A stretch of 64,000 nucleotides of DNA, taken from JBGAQP01 sp044220635. GTDB taxonomy: Bacteria; Pseudomonadota; Gammaproteobacteria; Burkholderiales; Usitatibacteraceae. Both the position numbers and the translations under genes were made by a program. The DNA lies in the NCBI GenBank assembly GCA_044220635.1, contig JBGAQP010000002.1, positions 62,001 through 126,000 on the forward strand, read 5' to 3'. The notes beneath the pieces are model-generated. The model was not told the origin of the DNA and ran no database searches. It was given only the letters and a program-made list of their open reading frames with translations. Positions 54,788-64,000 of this stretch are shown here, piece by piece. How positions within the stretch are numbered: the stretch's first letter is position 1; every line of letters starts with the position of its first letter.

Positions 54788-55930
54788 ATGCGAAAACCCA
54801 TCGTCGGCGCCGCCCTGCTCCTGCTGCTCGCCGGCGCGAGCGCGCTCTCCTACTGGGCTGGCACGCGAACCGGATCCGGCGCCCCGGGCGCCGCGGCGCC
54901 GGGCAAGGGCGCCCCGGGCGGGCCGCCCGCCGTGGCGGTCGAGGTGGCGCGAGTGGCGGTCGTGAAGCTTCCCCAGGCGATCGCCGCGGTCGGCAGCCTT
55001 CGCTCCGACGAGACCATCGTCGTGCGCCCGGAGATCGCGGGGCGCGTCGCGCAGATCGCGTTCCGGGAAGGCGAGCGCGTCGCCGCGGGCGACACCCTCG
55101 TGCGGCTCGACGATTCCGTGCAGCGCGCGGATCTCGCGCGCGCGGAGGCGAACCTGGTGCTGTCGAAATCCAAGTACGAGCGGGCCGTGGACCTGCGCAA
55201 CAAGGGGTTCATCTCGAGCCAGGCGAAGGACGAGGCGGAGAACATGCTGCGCGTCGCCCAGGCCGACACCGAGCTCATGCGCGCGCGCCTCGCGAAGGCC
55301 GAGATCCGCGCCCCCTTCCACGGCGTCATCGGACTGCGCCAGGTGAGCGTCGGCGACTACGTGAAGGAAGGCCAGGACATCGTGAACCTCGAGGCGATCG
55401 ACCCGCTCAAGGTCGACTTCCGCGTTCCCGAGGTCTTTCTCGCCCGGGTGCGGGGGGGCCAGACGCTGCAGATCACGCTCGACGCGATCCCGGACCGGAC
55501 CTATCCCGGACAGGTCTACGCGATCAACCCCCTCATCGACGCGAACGGGCGCTCCGTCGTCCTGCGCGCGCGCGTGCCCAACGTCGACGCGCGGCTGCGC
55601 CCCGGGATGTTCGCGCGCGTGCAGCTCATCACGACCGGCGAGCGCGACACCCTCGTGATCCCCGAGGAGTCCCTCTTTCCGGTCGGCGACGACAAGTACG
55701 TCTACAAGGTCGTCGACGGGCGCGCGCAGCGCCAGAAGGTCGAGACCGGCCAGCGCCGCGACGGCCGCGTCGAGATCCTCGCCGGCCTCGCCGCCTCGGA
55801 GCAGGTGGTGACCGCGGGCCAGCTCAAGCTGCGCGACGGCGCGGCCGTGAAGGCCGCCGCCGGCACGGCGGCCCCGCCCGCGCCCGTGGGCAAGGCGGCG
55901 GTCACGCCGCAGCCCGGCAGCCGCTCGTGA
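54788..55930 (+). CDS. RND efflux periplasmic adaptor
   Basis: A 380-residue membrane-fusion protein of the AcrA/MexA/MdtA family. A single N-terminal helix (about 7-27) is followed by a Gly/Ala/Pro-rich linker. The lipoyl/hairpin part is ETIVVRPEIAGRVAQIAFREGERVAAGDTLVRLDD and ADLARAEANLVLSKSKYERAVDLRNKGFISSQAKDEAE; the beta-barrel region includes YPGQVYAINPLIDANGRSVVLRARV. It links the RND permease encoded next (19-bp gap) to an outer-membrane channel that is not in the window. A GATAAT box at 54737-54742 is a possible -10 element; the Shine-Dalgarno sequence is weak. Confidence 0.92.
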   Translation: MRKPIVGAALLLLLAGASALSYWAGTRTGSGAPGAAAPGKGAPGGPPAVAVEVARVAVVKLPQAIAAVGSLRSDETIVVRPEIAGRVAQIAFREGERVAAGDTLVRLDDSVQRADLARAEANLVLSKSKYERAVDLRNKGFISSQAKDEAENMLRVAQADTELMRARLAKAEIRAPFHGVIGLRQVSVGDYVKEGQDIVNLEAIDPLKVDFRVPEVFLARVRGGQTLQITLDAIPDRTYPGQVYAINPLIDANGRSVVLRARVPNVDARLRPGMFARVQLITTGERDTLVIPEESLFPVGDDKYVYKVVDGRAQRQKVETGQRRDGRVEILAGLAASEQVVTAGQLKLRDGAAVKAAAGTAAPPAPVGKAAVTPQPGSRS

Positions 55931-55949
55931 ACCCGGCCGGAGCCCGCGC

Positions 55950-58900
55950 ATGACGCTTCCCGAGATCTGCGTCAAGCGCCCGGTCTTCGCCACCGTGCTC
56001 TCGCTCGCCATCCTGCTGGTGGGCGCGCTCTCCTACACGCGGCTGCCGGTGCGCGAGTACCCGAAGATCGACGAGCCGATCGTCAACGTGGAGACCGTCT
56101 ACCGGGGCGCGTCCGCCGACGTGATCGAATCCCAGGTCTCCAAGGTCCTCGAGGAATCGATCTCGGGGATCGAGGGCGTGGACGTGATCTCCTCGGTGTC
56201 GCGCTCGGAGGTGAGCAACGTCACGGTGCGCTTCAAGCTCTCGCGCGATCCCGACGCGGCGGCCGCGGACGTGCGCGACAAGGTGGCGCGCGTGCGCGGG
56301 CGCCTGCCGTCGGACATCGAGGAGCCGGTCATCTCCAAGACCGAGGCCGACGCCTTCCCGATCATGTGGATCGGGCTCACGAGCGACAAGCACTCGCGCC
56401 TGGAGGTCTCGGACTACGCCACGCGCACGGTGCGCCCGCGCCTGCAGACCCTGCCGGGCGCGGCCGACGTGCGCGTGTTCGCCGAGCGCCGCCCGTCGAT
56501 GCGCGTGTGGCTCGACCGCGGCAAGCTCGCCGCCTACCGCCTCACCGTGCAGGACGTGGAGGACGCCATCCGGCGCCAGAACGTCGAGATCCCGGCGGGG
56601 CGGATCGAGTCGCGCGCGCGCGAGTTCTCCGTGCTCTCCCAGACGGACCTCGCCACGCCCGCCGAGTTCGGCGCCATCGTCGTGCGCGACGCCGGCGGCT
56701 ACTCGGTGCGCATCCGCGACGTGGCCCGCGTGGAGCTCGCCCCCGCCTCCGAGCGCATCGTCACCCGGTTCAACGGCCGCCCGTCCGTGTCGCTCGGCGT
56801 GATCCGCCAGTCGACCGCGAACGCGCTCGACCTGTCGAAGGCGGCGCGCCGCGAGATCGACGACATCTCGAGGACGCTGCCGGAGGGCATGAAGCTGCAG
56901 CTGTCCTTCGACTCCTCGGTGTTCATCGAGGAGTCGATCGCCGCCGTGCTCACGACCATCGTGGAGGCGATCGCGCTCGTCGCCCTCGTGATCTTCGTGT
57001 TCCTCCGGAACGTCCGCGCGACGATGATCCCGCTGGTCACGATCCCCGTCTCGCTCATCGGCGCGGGGATGCTCCTCTACGCGGCGGGCTTCTCGATCAA
57101 CACGCTCACGCTCCTCGCCATGGTGCTCGCCATCGGCCTGGTGGTCGACGACGCGATCGTCGTGCTCGAGAACATCTACCGCTACATGGAAAGCGGCCTG
57201 TCGCGCCTGGAGGCGGCGCTCAAGGGCACGCGCGAGATCGCCTTCGCGGTCATCGCGATGACCTTCACCCTCGCCGCCGTCTACGCCCCCCTCGCCTTCG
57301 CGAGCGGGCGCACGGGCAAGCTCTTCTCCGAGTTCGCGCTGGCACTCGCCGGGGCGGTCACGGTCTCCGGGTTCATCGCGCTCACCCTCTCGCCGATGAT
57401 GTGCTCGAAGATCCTGCGCCACGAGCCGAAGCACGGCGCGCTCTACAACTTCTTCGAGCGCGGCTTCCACCGGGTCACGCAGGCGTACCGGCACATCCTC
57501 ACCAACGAGCTCGACCACCGCGTGATCGTGCTCGCGATCATGCTGAGCATCGGGGGCGCGAGCATCGTGCTCTTCCAGTTCCTGCGCCAGGAGCTCGCGC
57601 CGGTCGAGGACCGCGGCGTGATCTTCGCCCCGGTGGTCGCGCCCGACGGCTCCACCGTCGCCTACACCGCGGGCTACATGGAGCGCCTCGAGAAGTTCTA
57701 CCTCGAGACGCCGGAGACCGCGCGCTACTTCACGATGGCGGGCAACCCCACGGCGGACGCGGGCTTCTCCGTCCTGATCCTGAAGCCCTGGGAGGAGCGC
57801 ACGAAGAGCCAGCAGCAGATCGCCCGCGAGCTCTTCCCGAAGTTCGCCTCGCTCCCGGGCGTGCTCGCCTTCCCCCTGAACCCGCCCTCGCTGGGAGGGT
57901 CGCGCGGCTCGCCGGTGCAATACGTCGTCATGACGCAGGGCTCCTGGTCCGAGCTCCAGGGGATGGTCGACAAGTTGATGGACGAGGCCCGGCGCAACCC
58001 CGGCCTCACGAGCCTCGACACGGACCTCAAGCTCAACCAGCCGGAGCTGCGGGTCGCGGTGAACCGGGAGAAGCTCGCCGACGTGGGCGTCGCGGTGGAC
58101 ACGGTCGGGCGCACGCTCGAGACGCTGCTCGGCGGGCGCGTGGTGACGCGTTTCAAGCGCGACGGCGAGCAGTACGACGTGATCGTCCAGGTGGCGGATG
58201 CGGCGCGCACCTCCCCGGGCGACATCACCGACATCTACGTGCGCGGCCGGGGGAGCGAGATGGTCCAGCTCGCCAACGTCCTGGGCGTCTCGGAGGGGGT
58301 CGCCCCCAAGAACCTCAACCACTTCCAGAAGATGCGCGCGGCGACGATCACCGCGAACCTCGCCCCCGGCTACACGCTCGGGCAGGCCGTGGACTTCTTC
58401 GACCAGACGGCGCGCCGCCTGCTGCCGGGGGTGCCCACCGACGTGAACGGCCAGTCGCGCGAGTTCCGCGATTCCGCGGGAAGCTTCGCGCTCGTGCTCG
58501 CGCTCGCCGCCGCCTTCATCTACCTCGTGCTCGCCGCGCAGTTCGAGAGCTTCCGCGACCCGTTCATCATCATGCTCTCCGTGCCGCTGTCGCTCACGGG
58601 CGCCTTCGCGGCGCTGCTGCTCTCCGGCGGCACCTGGAACGTCTACAGCCAGATCGGCGTGGTCACGCTCGTGGGCCTCATCACCAAGCACGGGATCCTG
58701 ATCGTGGAGTTCGCCAACCAGCTCCAGCAGCGCGGCTACTCGGTCCACGACGCGGTGATCGAGGCCGCGGTGCTGCGCCTGCGCCCGATCCTCATGACCA
58801 CGGGGGCGATGGTGCTGGGCGCGCTTCCGCTCGCGCTCGCGACGGGGGCGGGGGCCGAGTCGCGCCACCAGATCGGCTGGGTGATCGTCGGGGGCATGCT

Positions 58901-59039
58901 CGTCGGGACCTTCTTCACGCTCTTCCTCGTGCCCACGGCGTATTCGCTGCTCGCCGCGCGCCACCAGAGTTTCGAGCAACGCCTCGCCGAGGACCGCGAG
59001 GCGACGGGCCGCGCCCCCGCGGGAGCCCCCGCGGACTGA
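55950..59039 (+). CDS. RND multidrug efflux permease
   Basis: A 1029-residue inner-membrane proton antiporter of the HAE1 (AcrB/MexB/VexF) type with twelve helices and two large periplasmic loops. It opens with LPEICVKRPVFATVLSLAILL; the proton-relay aspartates are in GLVVDDAIVVLENIYRYMESG (helix 4). Other marks are SLTGAFAALLLSGGTWNVYSQIG and HGILIVEFANQLQQRG in the second half. It captures drugs or other amphiphiles from the periplasm and passes them to an outer-membrane duct via the adaptor upstream. No local repressor is visible. Confidence 0.95.
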   Translation: MTLPEICVKRPVFATVLSLAILLVGALSYTRLPVREYPKIDEPIVNVETVYRGASADVIESQVSKVLEESISGIEGVDVISSVSRSEVSNVTVRFKLSRDPDAAAADVRDKVARVRGRLPSDIEEPVISKTEADAFPIMWIGLTSDKHSRLEVSDYATRTVRPRLQTLPGAADVRVFAERRPSMRVWLDRGKLAAYRLTVQDVEDAIRRQNVEIPAGRIESRAREFSVLSQTDLATPAEFGAIVVRDAGGYSVRIRDVARVELAPASERIVTRFNGRPSVSLGVIRQSTANALDLSKAARREIDDISRTLPEGMKLQLSFDSSVFIEESIAAVLTTIVEAIALVALVIFVFLRNVRATMIPLVTIPVSLIGAGMLLYAAGFSINTLTLLAMVLAIGLVVDDAIVVLENIYRYMESGLSRLEAALKGTREIAFAVIAMTFTLAAVYAPLAFASGRTGKLFSEFALALAGAVTVSGFIALTLSPMMCSKILRHEPKHGALYNFFERGFHRVTQAYRHILTNELDHRVIVLAIMLSIGGASIVLFQFLRQELAPVEDRGVIFAPVVAPDGSTVAYTAGYMERLEKFYLETPETARYFTMAGNPTADAGFSVLILKPWEERTKSQQQIARELFPKFASLPGVLAFPLNPPSLGGSRGSPVQYVVMTQGSWSELQGMVDKLMDEARRNPGLTSLDTDLKLNQPELRVAVNREKLADVGVAVDTVGRTLETLLGGRVVTRFKRDGEQYDVIVQVADAARTSPGDITDIYVRGRGSEMVQLANVLGVSEGVAPKNLNHFQKMRAATITANLAPGYTLGQAVDFFDQTARRLLPGVPTDVNGQSREFRDSAGSFALVLALAAAFIYLVLAAQFESFRDPFIIMLSVPLSLTGAFAALLLSGGTWNVYSQIGVVTLVGLITKHGILIVEFANQLQQRGYSVHDAVIEAAVLRLRPILMTTGAMVLGALPLALATGAGAESRHQIGWVIVGGMLVGTFFTLFLVPTAYSLLAARHQSFEQRLAEDREATGRAPAGAPAD

Positions 59040-59061
59040 TCGCCGGGGCCCGCGCGCGGCC

Positions 59062-59526
59062 TCAGGCGCCCGGCAGCCGCGTCGGGACCTGGTTGATCTC
59101 GACCCAGTAGCGCGCGAGGTCCGAGAGCGCCCGCGTGAACGCCTCGAAGTTCACGGGCTTCACCACGTAGCTGTTCACACCGTCCCGGTAGCTCTCGTCG
59201 AGGTCGCGCGCCTCGCGCGACGAAGTCAGGATCACCACGGGCACGGCGCTCGTGCGCGGGTCGCCCTTCAGGCGCCGCAGCACCTCGAGGCCGTCGAACT
59301 TCGGCAGCTTCAGGTCGAGCAGGACGACGCGGGGCTGCGACTGGACGTTGCGCCCCGCCCAGGAGCCGGTCCCGAACATGTAGTCGAGCGCCTTCGCCCC
59401 GTCGTCGAGGTGCAGGATGCGCGGCGCGGAGCCCGCCTTGCGCAGCGCCCGGAGCGCGAATTCCGCGTCGTTCGGGTTGTCCTCGACGAGGAGGATGTCG
59501 ATCTCTTCGGCCAGGCCGGGGGTCAT
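59062..59526 (-). CDS. single-domain response regulator (Rcp1-like)
   Basis: A 154-residue CheY-fold receiver with no output domain. The acidic pocket is ILLVEDNPNDAEF; the phospho-acceptor is Asp71 in VVLLDLKLPKFDGLEVL; the switch Thr is in VVILTSSREARD and the Lys in SYVVKPVNF. The C-terminal extension (LARYWVEINQVPTRLPG) is typical of Rcp1-like receivers that pair with large sensor kinases. ATG at 59526 is chosen (AGAGG 7 nt upstream); an ATG at 59544 would add six residues. It lies 72 bp downstream of the kinase gene on the same strand and is its likely phosphate acceptor. Confidence 0.92.
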   Translation of the reverse strand: MTPGLAEEIDILLVEDNPNDAEFALRALRKAGSAPRILHLDDGAKALDYMFGTGSWAGRNVQSQPRVVLLDLKLPKFDGLEVLRRLKGDPRTSAVPVVILTSSREARDLDESYRDGVNSYVVKPVNFEAFTRALSDLARYWVEINQVPTRLPGA

Positions 59527-59598
59527 GGCGCGCGCCTCTTGCATGCACGGGAGTCGCGGTCATTATGACGCAAACGCGGCGACCCGCTCCCGCCCGGC

Positions 59599-62500
59599 TC
59601 AGGCGGCCGCCTCGGCGCGCGCTCCCGCGCCTGCCGGGGCCCGGGGCAGCGCGAAGTGGAAGGTCGCGCCCTCGCCGGGCCGCGACTCGGCCCAGACGCG
59701 GCCGCCGTGGCGCTGCACGATGCGCGCGACCGTGGCGAGCCCGATGCCCGTGCCGTCGAACTCGTCGCTCGCATGCAGGCGCTGGAAGACCCCGAAGAGC
59801 TTGCCCGCGAACTGCGGGTCGAATCCCGCGCCGTTGTCCGCGACGCTCACGATGTCCTCGGACTCGGTGCGCCGGCCCGAGAGCGTCACGCGCGGCTTCT
59901 TCTGCCGGGCGGAGAACTTGAGCGCATTGCCCACGAGGTTCGCGAGCACGATGCGCATCAGCGTGGCGTCGGCCTCGACGACCGGCAGGTCGCGGAACTC
60001 GACGGTCGCGCGCGGCGACGCGCCGAGGCTCTCCTCGGCGACGGCGCGGGCGAGCGCATCGAGGTCCACGCTCCTCCGCTCGAGCGGCGCGCGCCCGATC
60101 CGCGAGAGCTCGAGCAGCTCGTCGATCATCCGCGCCATCACCGCGGTGTTGGCGCGGATGCGGCGCAGGTAGCGCCTCGCCTGCTCGCCGAGGGCCTTGC
60201 CCTGGTCCTCCTCGAGCACCTGCGAGAAGCCGTCGATCGCCCGCAGCGGCGCGCGCAGGTCGTGCGCGACGGTGTACGAGAAGGCCTCGAGTTCGCGCAC
60301 CGCGGAGCGCAGCTCCGCCGTGCGCTCCTCGACGTGGCGCTCGAGGCTCGCGTTGATCTCCCGGAGCTCGCGCTCGGCCTGCTTGCCGAGCGAGATGTCG
60401 CGAAGGAACCCGACGAAGTAGCGCCGCCCGCCGAGCTCGAGCGGGCGGAAGACGACCTCGAGGGGAATCTCGCGCCCCGAGCGGTGGCGCCCGAGCATCT
60501 CCAGCGTCCGGCCGGTGAGCCGCGGCGCCTCGCCTGCGGCGACGCGCGCGAACGCGCGGCGGCGGCGCTCGCGCAATCTCTCGGGGTGCAGCCGCTCGAG
60601 GGGCTGGCCCACGAGCTCCTCGGGGCTCCAGCCGAAGACCGGCGCGGTCGCCGGGTTTGCGTAGGTGATGCGGCCCGCGTCGTCGACCATGACCACCGCG
60701 TCCGTCGTGGTCTCGAGGAGCGCCCGGTAGCGCGCCTCGGACTCGCGCACCGCCTGCTCGGCCCTCACGCGCGGGGTGATGTTGGTGAGCAGGCCGTCGA
60801 CGGCGACCAGCCGCCCCTCGTCGTCATACACGCCCTCGGCCTGGTCCCACACCCATTTCTCCTCGCCCGAGGCGGTGACGATGCGGAACTCGCTGCGGCT
60901 GCGCAGCTGCGGAGCGCTGCGGGCCACGGCCGCGAACCACGCCGGCCCCGCGTCGCCGGGCTTCACGAGGTCCGCGAAGCCGAGGCGGCGGTTGCCGAGG
61001 AGGTCCTCGGGCGGGTAGCCCGTGAGGTCGCGGCAGCCGGGGCTCACCAGCGTGATCGTCCAGCGCCCGTCGTTGCGGCAGCGGTAGGCCATGCCCGAGA
61101 GGTTCGCGAGCAGCGTCTCGTGCGCGCGGCGCCGCTCGGCGAGCTCGATCTCGCGGTTGCGGCTCTCGGTGATGTCGACGTGCGCGCCGACGAAGCGCAC
61201 CGCCTTTCCCGCCTCGTCGGCGAACATCCGCGCCTGGGCGCGGATCCAGCGCCAGCTCCCGTCGCGGTGGCGGAAGCGGAATTCGCACACGTAGTCGCCC
61301 CGCGGGTTGGCGAAATAGGCGCGCATGCGCCCGAGGACGAAGGCGAGCTCCTCGGGATGGATCCGGCGCTCGAATTCCTCGAAGCGGTTGGGGAGCTCGG
61401 CGTCCGCGTAGCCGGCCTGCGCCTTCCAGTCGGGCGAGAAGTACGCCGCCTGGGTGGCCGTGTTGAACTCGAAGATGCCGATCCTCGCCGCGTGCGTGGC
61501 GGCCGCGAGGCGCTCCTCGCTCACGAGGTAGGCCTGCTCGGCGACGCGGCGCTCGTGGACGTCGACGGTCATGCCGACCCACTCGCGGATCGACCCGTCG
61601 GCCCTGCGCACGGGGACCGCGGTCATCTCGACGTGGCGCCAGCCGGCGCTCGCCGCGTGCCAGAGCCGGAAGGCCGCCTTGTACATCGTGCCCGCCGCGA
61701 GCGCGCGCCGGTCGGTCCCGAGCACCGCGTCGCGGTCCTCGGGATGGATCATGCGGATCCAGCCCTCGCCGCGGTAGTCCTCGAAGGCGAACCCGGTGTA
61801 GCGCTCGATCGCGGGCTGGGGCTGGTCGTATTCGCCCGCGGCGTTGGTCGTCCAGACGATCTCCGTGGAAGCCTCGAGCAGCGCGCGGAAGCGCTCCTCG
61901 CTCTCGCGCAGCGCCTGCTCGGCGCGCTTGCGGTCGTCGATGTCGTGCCCCGTGCCGCGGTAGCCGAGAAACTCGCCCCCGGGACCGAAGACCGGCTCGC
62001 CGCTGATCGAGACCCAGCGCATCTCCCCCTTCTCGTCCAGGCGCATGAACTCGAAGTTGCGGAACGGCTCGCGGCGCGCCTGGACGGCGTCGAAGGCCGC
62101 GCGCTCGTCCTCGGTGATGCCTCCGTAGGGCGAATCCCACCGCCCCTTCCCGACCTGGGTCGCGAAGCGCGCCCAGTTCGTATCCGTCTCGCTGCCGGCG
62201 ATGCGCGTGAGGCGAAGCTCCGCGTCCTGCTCCCAGTACCAGTCGGAAGACAGGTTGAGCAGGCTCCGCCAGCGGGCCTCGCTCGCCGCCTGGCCCGCGC
62301 TCGCCTCGCCGATACGCTCGACCATCGCGTTGAAGTCGCGCTCGAGCCGGCCGAGCTCGCCCCGGTCGGTCACCGCGACCCGCGTGCCGTAGCTTCCCGC
62401 CGCCACTTCGCCCGCCGCGCGGCTGAGCGCCCCCACCGGGCCCGAGATGCGCCGCCCGAGCCACGCCGCCGCGACCACCCCGAGGCCGGTGACCACGAGG

Positions 62501-63372
62501 AGGATCGCGAGATCGCGGTAGCCGCGACGCAACGGCTCGGCCTGCGCCTCGGCGAGCGGCACGCCGACATAGAGGGTCCAGGGGACCCGCGCGAGCCGCT
62601 GCCAGGTCGAGACGCGCTCGATGCCGTCGCCCGGGTCGAAGATGCCCCTGCCGGAGGCTTCCGAGAGGATGCGTTTCGCGGCGCCCGCTTCGCCGAAGGC
62701 GCGCGCCGCCGCGCCCGGCCCGGTCGGCCCGCGCGAGATCGTGGCGCCGCTTCGCGAGACGAGAAAGGCGAGGCTTCCCTCGGGCAGGCCCTCGACCCGC
62801 AGCCCCTCGGTGAGCCGGGCGAGATCGAGCAGCACGACGGCGACGGCGCGCGGGGCGCCCGCTTCGTCCTTCAGCCCGCGGGCGAAGGCGACGGCCCAAC
62901 GCCCGACCGTGCGCGCCTGGAACGGCTCGCTCACCGCGAGGGCGCTTCCCGCCATGGCGCGCTGGAAATGCTCCCGGTCGGCGATGCTGACTTCGGTGTT
63001 GCCCGCCGCGGTCGCGATCAGCCGGCCGTCCGGGCCGAAGAGCGCGATGTTGACGAGCTCCGGGGAATTGGCCGCGAGGATGGAGCGCAGGCGGCGCTCG
63101 GCGAGGCCGGGGTCGGCGAGCTCGGGCGCGGCGAGGCTCGTGGCGAGCGCGAGGGCTTCCTCGGCTTCCGCCGCGAGCTCGTCGGCGAGCCGCGCGAGCA
63201 CTTCCGCGCGCCCGTTCATGCGCTCGAAGAGCTCGCGCTCGGCCGCGGCGACCTGGCCGCGGATCTGGACGACCACGCCGGCGAAGAGCGGGACGGCGAT
63301 CACCGCCACGAGCGCGATGAGGCGCGCCGCGATCGGCCATTGCCGCAGTCTTCGGTCCCAGTTGCCCAGCAT
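59599..63372 (-). CDS. membrane sensor histidine kinase with five PAS domains
   Basis: A 1257-residue protein. An N-terminal helix, a periplasmic dCache-like sensor (about 35-285) and a second helix (about 290-310) are followed by a HAMP domain (RRISGPVGALSRAAGEVAAGSYGTRVAVTDRGELGRLERDFNAMVE) and five PAS/PAC units up to about residue 990. The PACs end in segments such as YRGTGHDIDDRKRAEQAL and FVGFLRDISLGKQAERELR. The HisKA domain carries phospho-acceptor His1037 in YTVAHDLRAPLRAIDGF, and the HATPase_c domain has NLVGNALKFS, DNGAGFD and GTGIGLATVARI. It is of the phytochrome-like kinase subgroup and has no receiver of its own; the adjacent Rcp1-like regulator supplies it. The signal is unknown. 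Confidence 0.93.
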   Translation of the reverse strand: MLGNWDRRLRQWPIAARLIALVAVIAVPLFAGVVVQIRGQVAAAERELFERMNGRAEVLARLADELAAEAEEALALATSLAAPELADPGLAERRLRSILAANSPELVNIALFGPDGRLIATAAGNTEVSIADREHFQRAMAGSALAVSEPFQARTVGRWAVAFARGLKDEAGAPRAVAVVLLDLARLTEGLRVEGLPEGSLAFLVSRSGATISRGPTGPGAAARAFGEAGAAKRILSEASGRGIFDPGDGIERVSTWQRLARVPWTLYVGVPLAEAQAEPLRRGYRDLAILLVVTGLGVVAAAWLGRRISGPVGALSRAAGEVAAGSYGTRVAVTDRGELGRLERDFNAMVERIGEASAGQAASEARWRSLLNLSSDWYWEQDAELRLTRIAGSETDTNWARFATQVGKGRWDSPYGGITEDERAAFDAVQARREPFRNFEFMRLDEKGEMRWVSISGEPVFGPGGEFLGYRGTGHDIDDRKRAEQALRESEERFRALLEASTEIVWTTNAAGEYDQPQPAIERYTGFAFEDYRGEGWIRMIHPEDRDAVLGTDRRALAAGTMYKAAFRLWHAASAGWRHVEMTAVPVRRADGSIREWVGMTVDVHERRVAEQAYLVSEERLAAATHAARIGIFEFNTATQAAYFSPDWKAQAGYADAELPNRFEEFERRIHPEELAFVLGRMRAYFANPRGDYVCEFRFRHRDGSWRWIRAQARMFADEAGKAVRFVGAHVDITESRNREIELAERRRAHETLLANLSGMAYRCRNDGRWTITLVSPGCRDLTGYPPEDLLGNRRLGFADLVKPGDAGPAWFAAVARSAPQLRSRSEFRIVTASGEEKWVWDQAEGVYDDEGRLVAVDGLLTNITPRVRAEQAVRESEARYRALLETTTDAVVMVDDAGRITYANPATAPVFGWSPEELVGQPLERLHPERLRERRRRAFARVAAGEAPRLTGRTLEMLGRHRSGREIPLEVVFRPLELGGRRYFVGFLRDISLGKQAERELREINASLERHVEERTAELRSAVRELEAFSYTVAHDLRAPLRAIDGFSQVLEEDQGKALGEQARRYLRRIRANTAVMARMIDELLELSRIGRAPLERRSVDLDALARAVAEESLGASPRATVEFRDLPVVEADATLMRIVLANLVGNALKFSARQKKPRVTLSGRRTESEDIVSVADNGAGFDPQFAGKLFGVFQRLHASDEFDGTGIGLATVARIVQRHGGRVWAESRPGEGATFHFALPRAPAGAGARAEAAA

Positions 63373-63488
63373 GCAAGCCCTCGCGGCCGCGACATTCCGC
63401 CACGGCTTCCATTGTGGGTGAGACGGCTTTCGGGGGATTGCGCCGCGTCAACGCCGCGGCCGGCCGGACTCCGGGGCGGGGACGGGCC

Positions 63489-64000
63489 CTAGCCCTTGCG
63501 CGCCTGGAAGCGCCGGTAGAAGTCGATGACCTTCGGCACGTAGTTGAGCGTCTCGGCGTAGGGCGGGACGCGGTGGCCCGCGCGAATGACCGCGTTCTCC
63601 CCGGCGTTGTAGCCCGCCACCGCGAGCTCCACGTTGCCGTTGAACATCGCGAGCAGGTCCTTCAGGTACCTCACGCCGCCGTGCACGTTGTCCACCGGGT
63701 CGAAGGAATCGCGCACGCCGTAGCGGCGCGCCGTGTCGGGCATGAGCTGCATGAGGCCCTGCGCCCCCTTGCGCGAGACCGCGCGGGGGTTGTAGCCCGA
63801 TTCCGCGGAGATCACCGCGTGGACCAGGGCGTTGTCCACGCCGTGGGTGCGGCTCGCCACGTCCACGATCGAGGAATAGCGCCGGATCTCGGCCTCGGAG
63901 GGCAGGTAGGCCTGGGCGGCGGCCGGGGCCTTCGGGCCCTCCTTCCACAGCAGGCGATAACGCTTGTCGAGGCCGGGGATGTTGGTGAAGTGCTTGACCC
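63489..64000 (-). CDS. lytic transglycosylase, 3' part
   Basis: The reading frame runs to the window edge, so the N-terminus is missing. The 170 residues present begin with VKHFTNIPGLDKRYRLLW, resembling the end of a DUF4124-like segment, then a Pro/Ala linker and an SLT domain. The catalytic glutamate is in HAVISAESGYNPRAVSRKGAQGLMQLMP; NVHGGVRYL and AVAGYNAGENAV are further family motifs. It cleaves peptidoglycan glycan strands to 1,6-anhydromuropeptides in the periplasm. An internal GTG (MDVASRTHG) is not the true start. It is 116 bp downstream of the histidine kinase start region. Confidence 0.9.
   Translation of the reverse strand, partial: VKHFTNIPGLDKRYRLLWKEGPKAPAAAQAYLPSEAEIRRYSSIVDVASRTHGVDNALVHAVISAESGYNPRAVSRKGAQGLMQLMPDTARRYGVRDSFDPVDNVHGGVRYLKDLLAMFNGNVELAVAGYNAGENAVIRAGHRVPPYAETLNYVPKVIDFYRRFQARKG

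Noticed and set aside
55902..58979. Minus-strand frame of 1025 codons under the RND permease
   Set aside because: Composition of H/R/E/D/A without domains; the plus strand clearly encodes an RND permease with all motifs.

Overview
This window is GC-rich DNA with densely packed genes, almost certainly a bacterial chromosome from the Betaproteobacteria (Burkholderiales or Nitrosomonadales sphere). The evidence is the PrpD + AcnA pairing, an NAD malate dehydrogenase of the proteobacterial type, a betaproteobacterial CbiM-like permease and a DUF465/YdcH protein. There is no rRNA, transposase, phage gene or CRISPR array. Two tRNA genes are present: Ser-CGA on the minus strand and Arg-CCT on the plus strand.

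Layout. 0-5 kb: end of prpD, two small exported proteins, acnA and a CbiM-like permease. 5-8.3 kb: an MFS exporter behind an attenuator-like leader, a lipoprotein, and a DUF6249 / ECF sigma / putative anti-sigma set. 8.3-13.8 kb: a sulfur-metabolism block made of an ArsR regulator and a TAT-exported molybdopterin oxidoreductase of the PhsA/PsrA type, with its 4Fe-4S and NrfD subunits and a YeeE/YedE sulfur transporter split into two genes. 14-16.5 kb: a Lys/Ala repeat protein, mdh and an EamA exporter.

16.5-39.6 kb is the striking part. It is a minus-strand locus of four DUF11-type secreted proteins: 172 aa, 926 aa, 2252 aa with a C-terminal outer-membrane barrel-like region, and about 3506 aa. 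The last two genes overlap as ATGA. The 3' end of the giant overlaps a diguanylate-cyclase-like gene. A CecR-type TetR regulator lies at the head, with an 18-bp palindrome upstream and a related site in front of the first DUF11 gene. I read this as a regulated giant surface-protein system with its own barrel protein and a c-di-GMP-type output gene. The giant gene carries a one-base frameshift in a G5 run just after its signal peptide, and holds tandem 402-bp repeats whose 134-aa units each contain four cysteines.

39.7-64 kb is mostly housekeeping and accessory metabolism. It holds a ketopantoate-reductase-like protein, a YdjM-like membrane protein, two exported orphans (one with a poly-Gly tract), FadH and a BCP-like peroxiredoxin. 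Next is a CMD / class III aminotransferase / TAXI-TRAP transporter operon with an internal terminator, then a lipoprotein and a LysM protein. After these come tRNA-Arg followed by repeats of its own 3' tail, an HD-domain protein, a YdcH protein and an RND efflux pair. The window ends with a five-PAS histidine kinase and its receiver-only partner, and a lytic transglycosylase cut by the window end.
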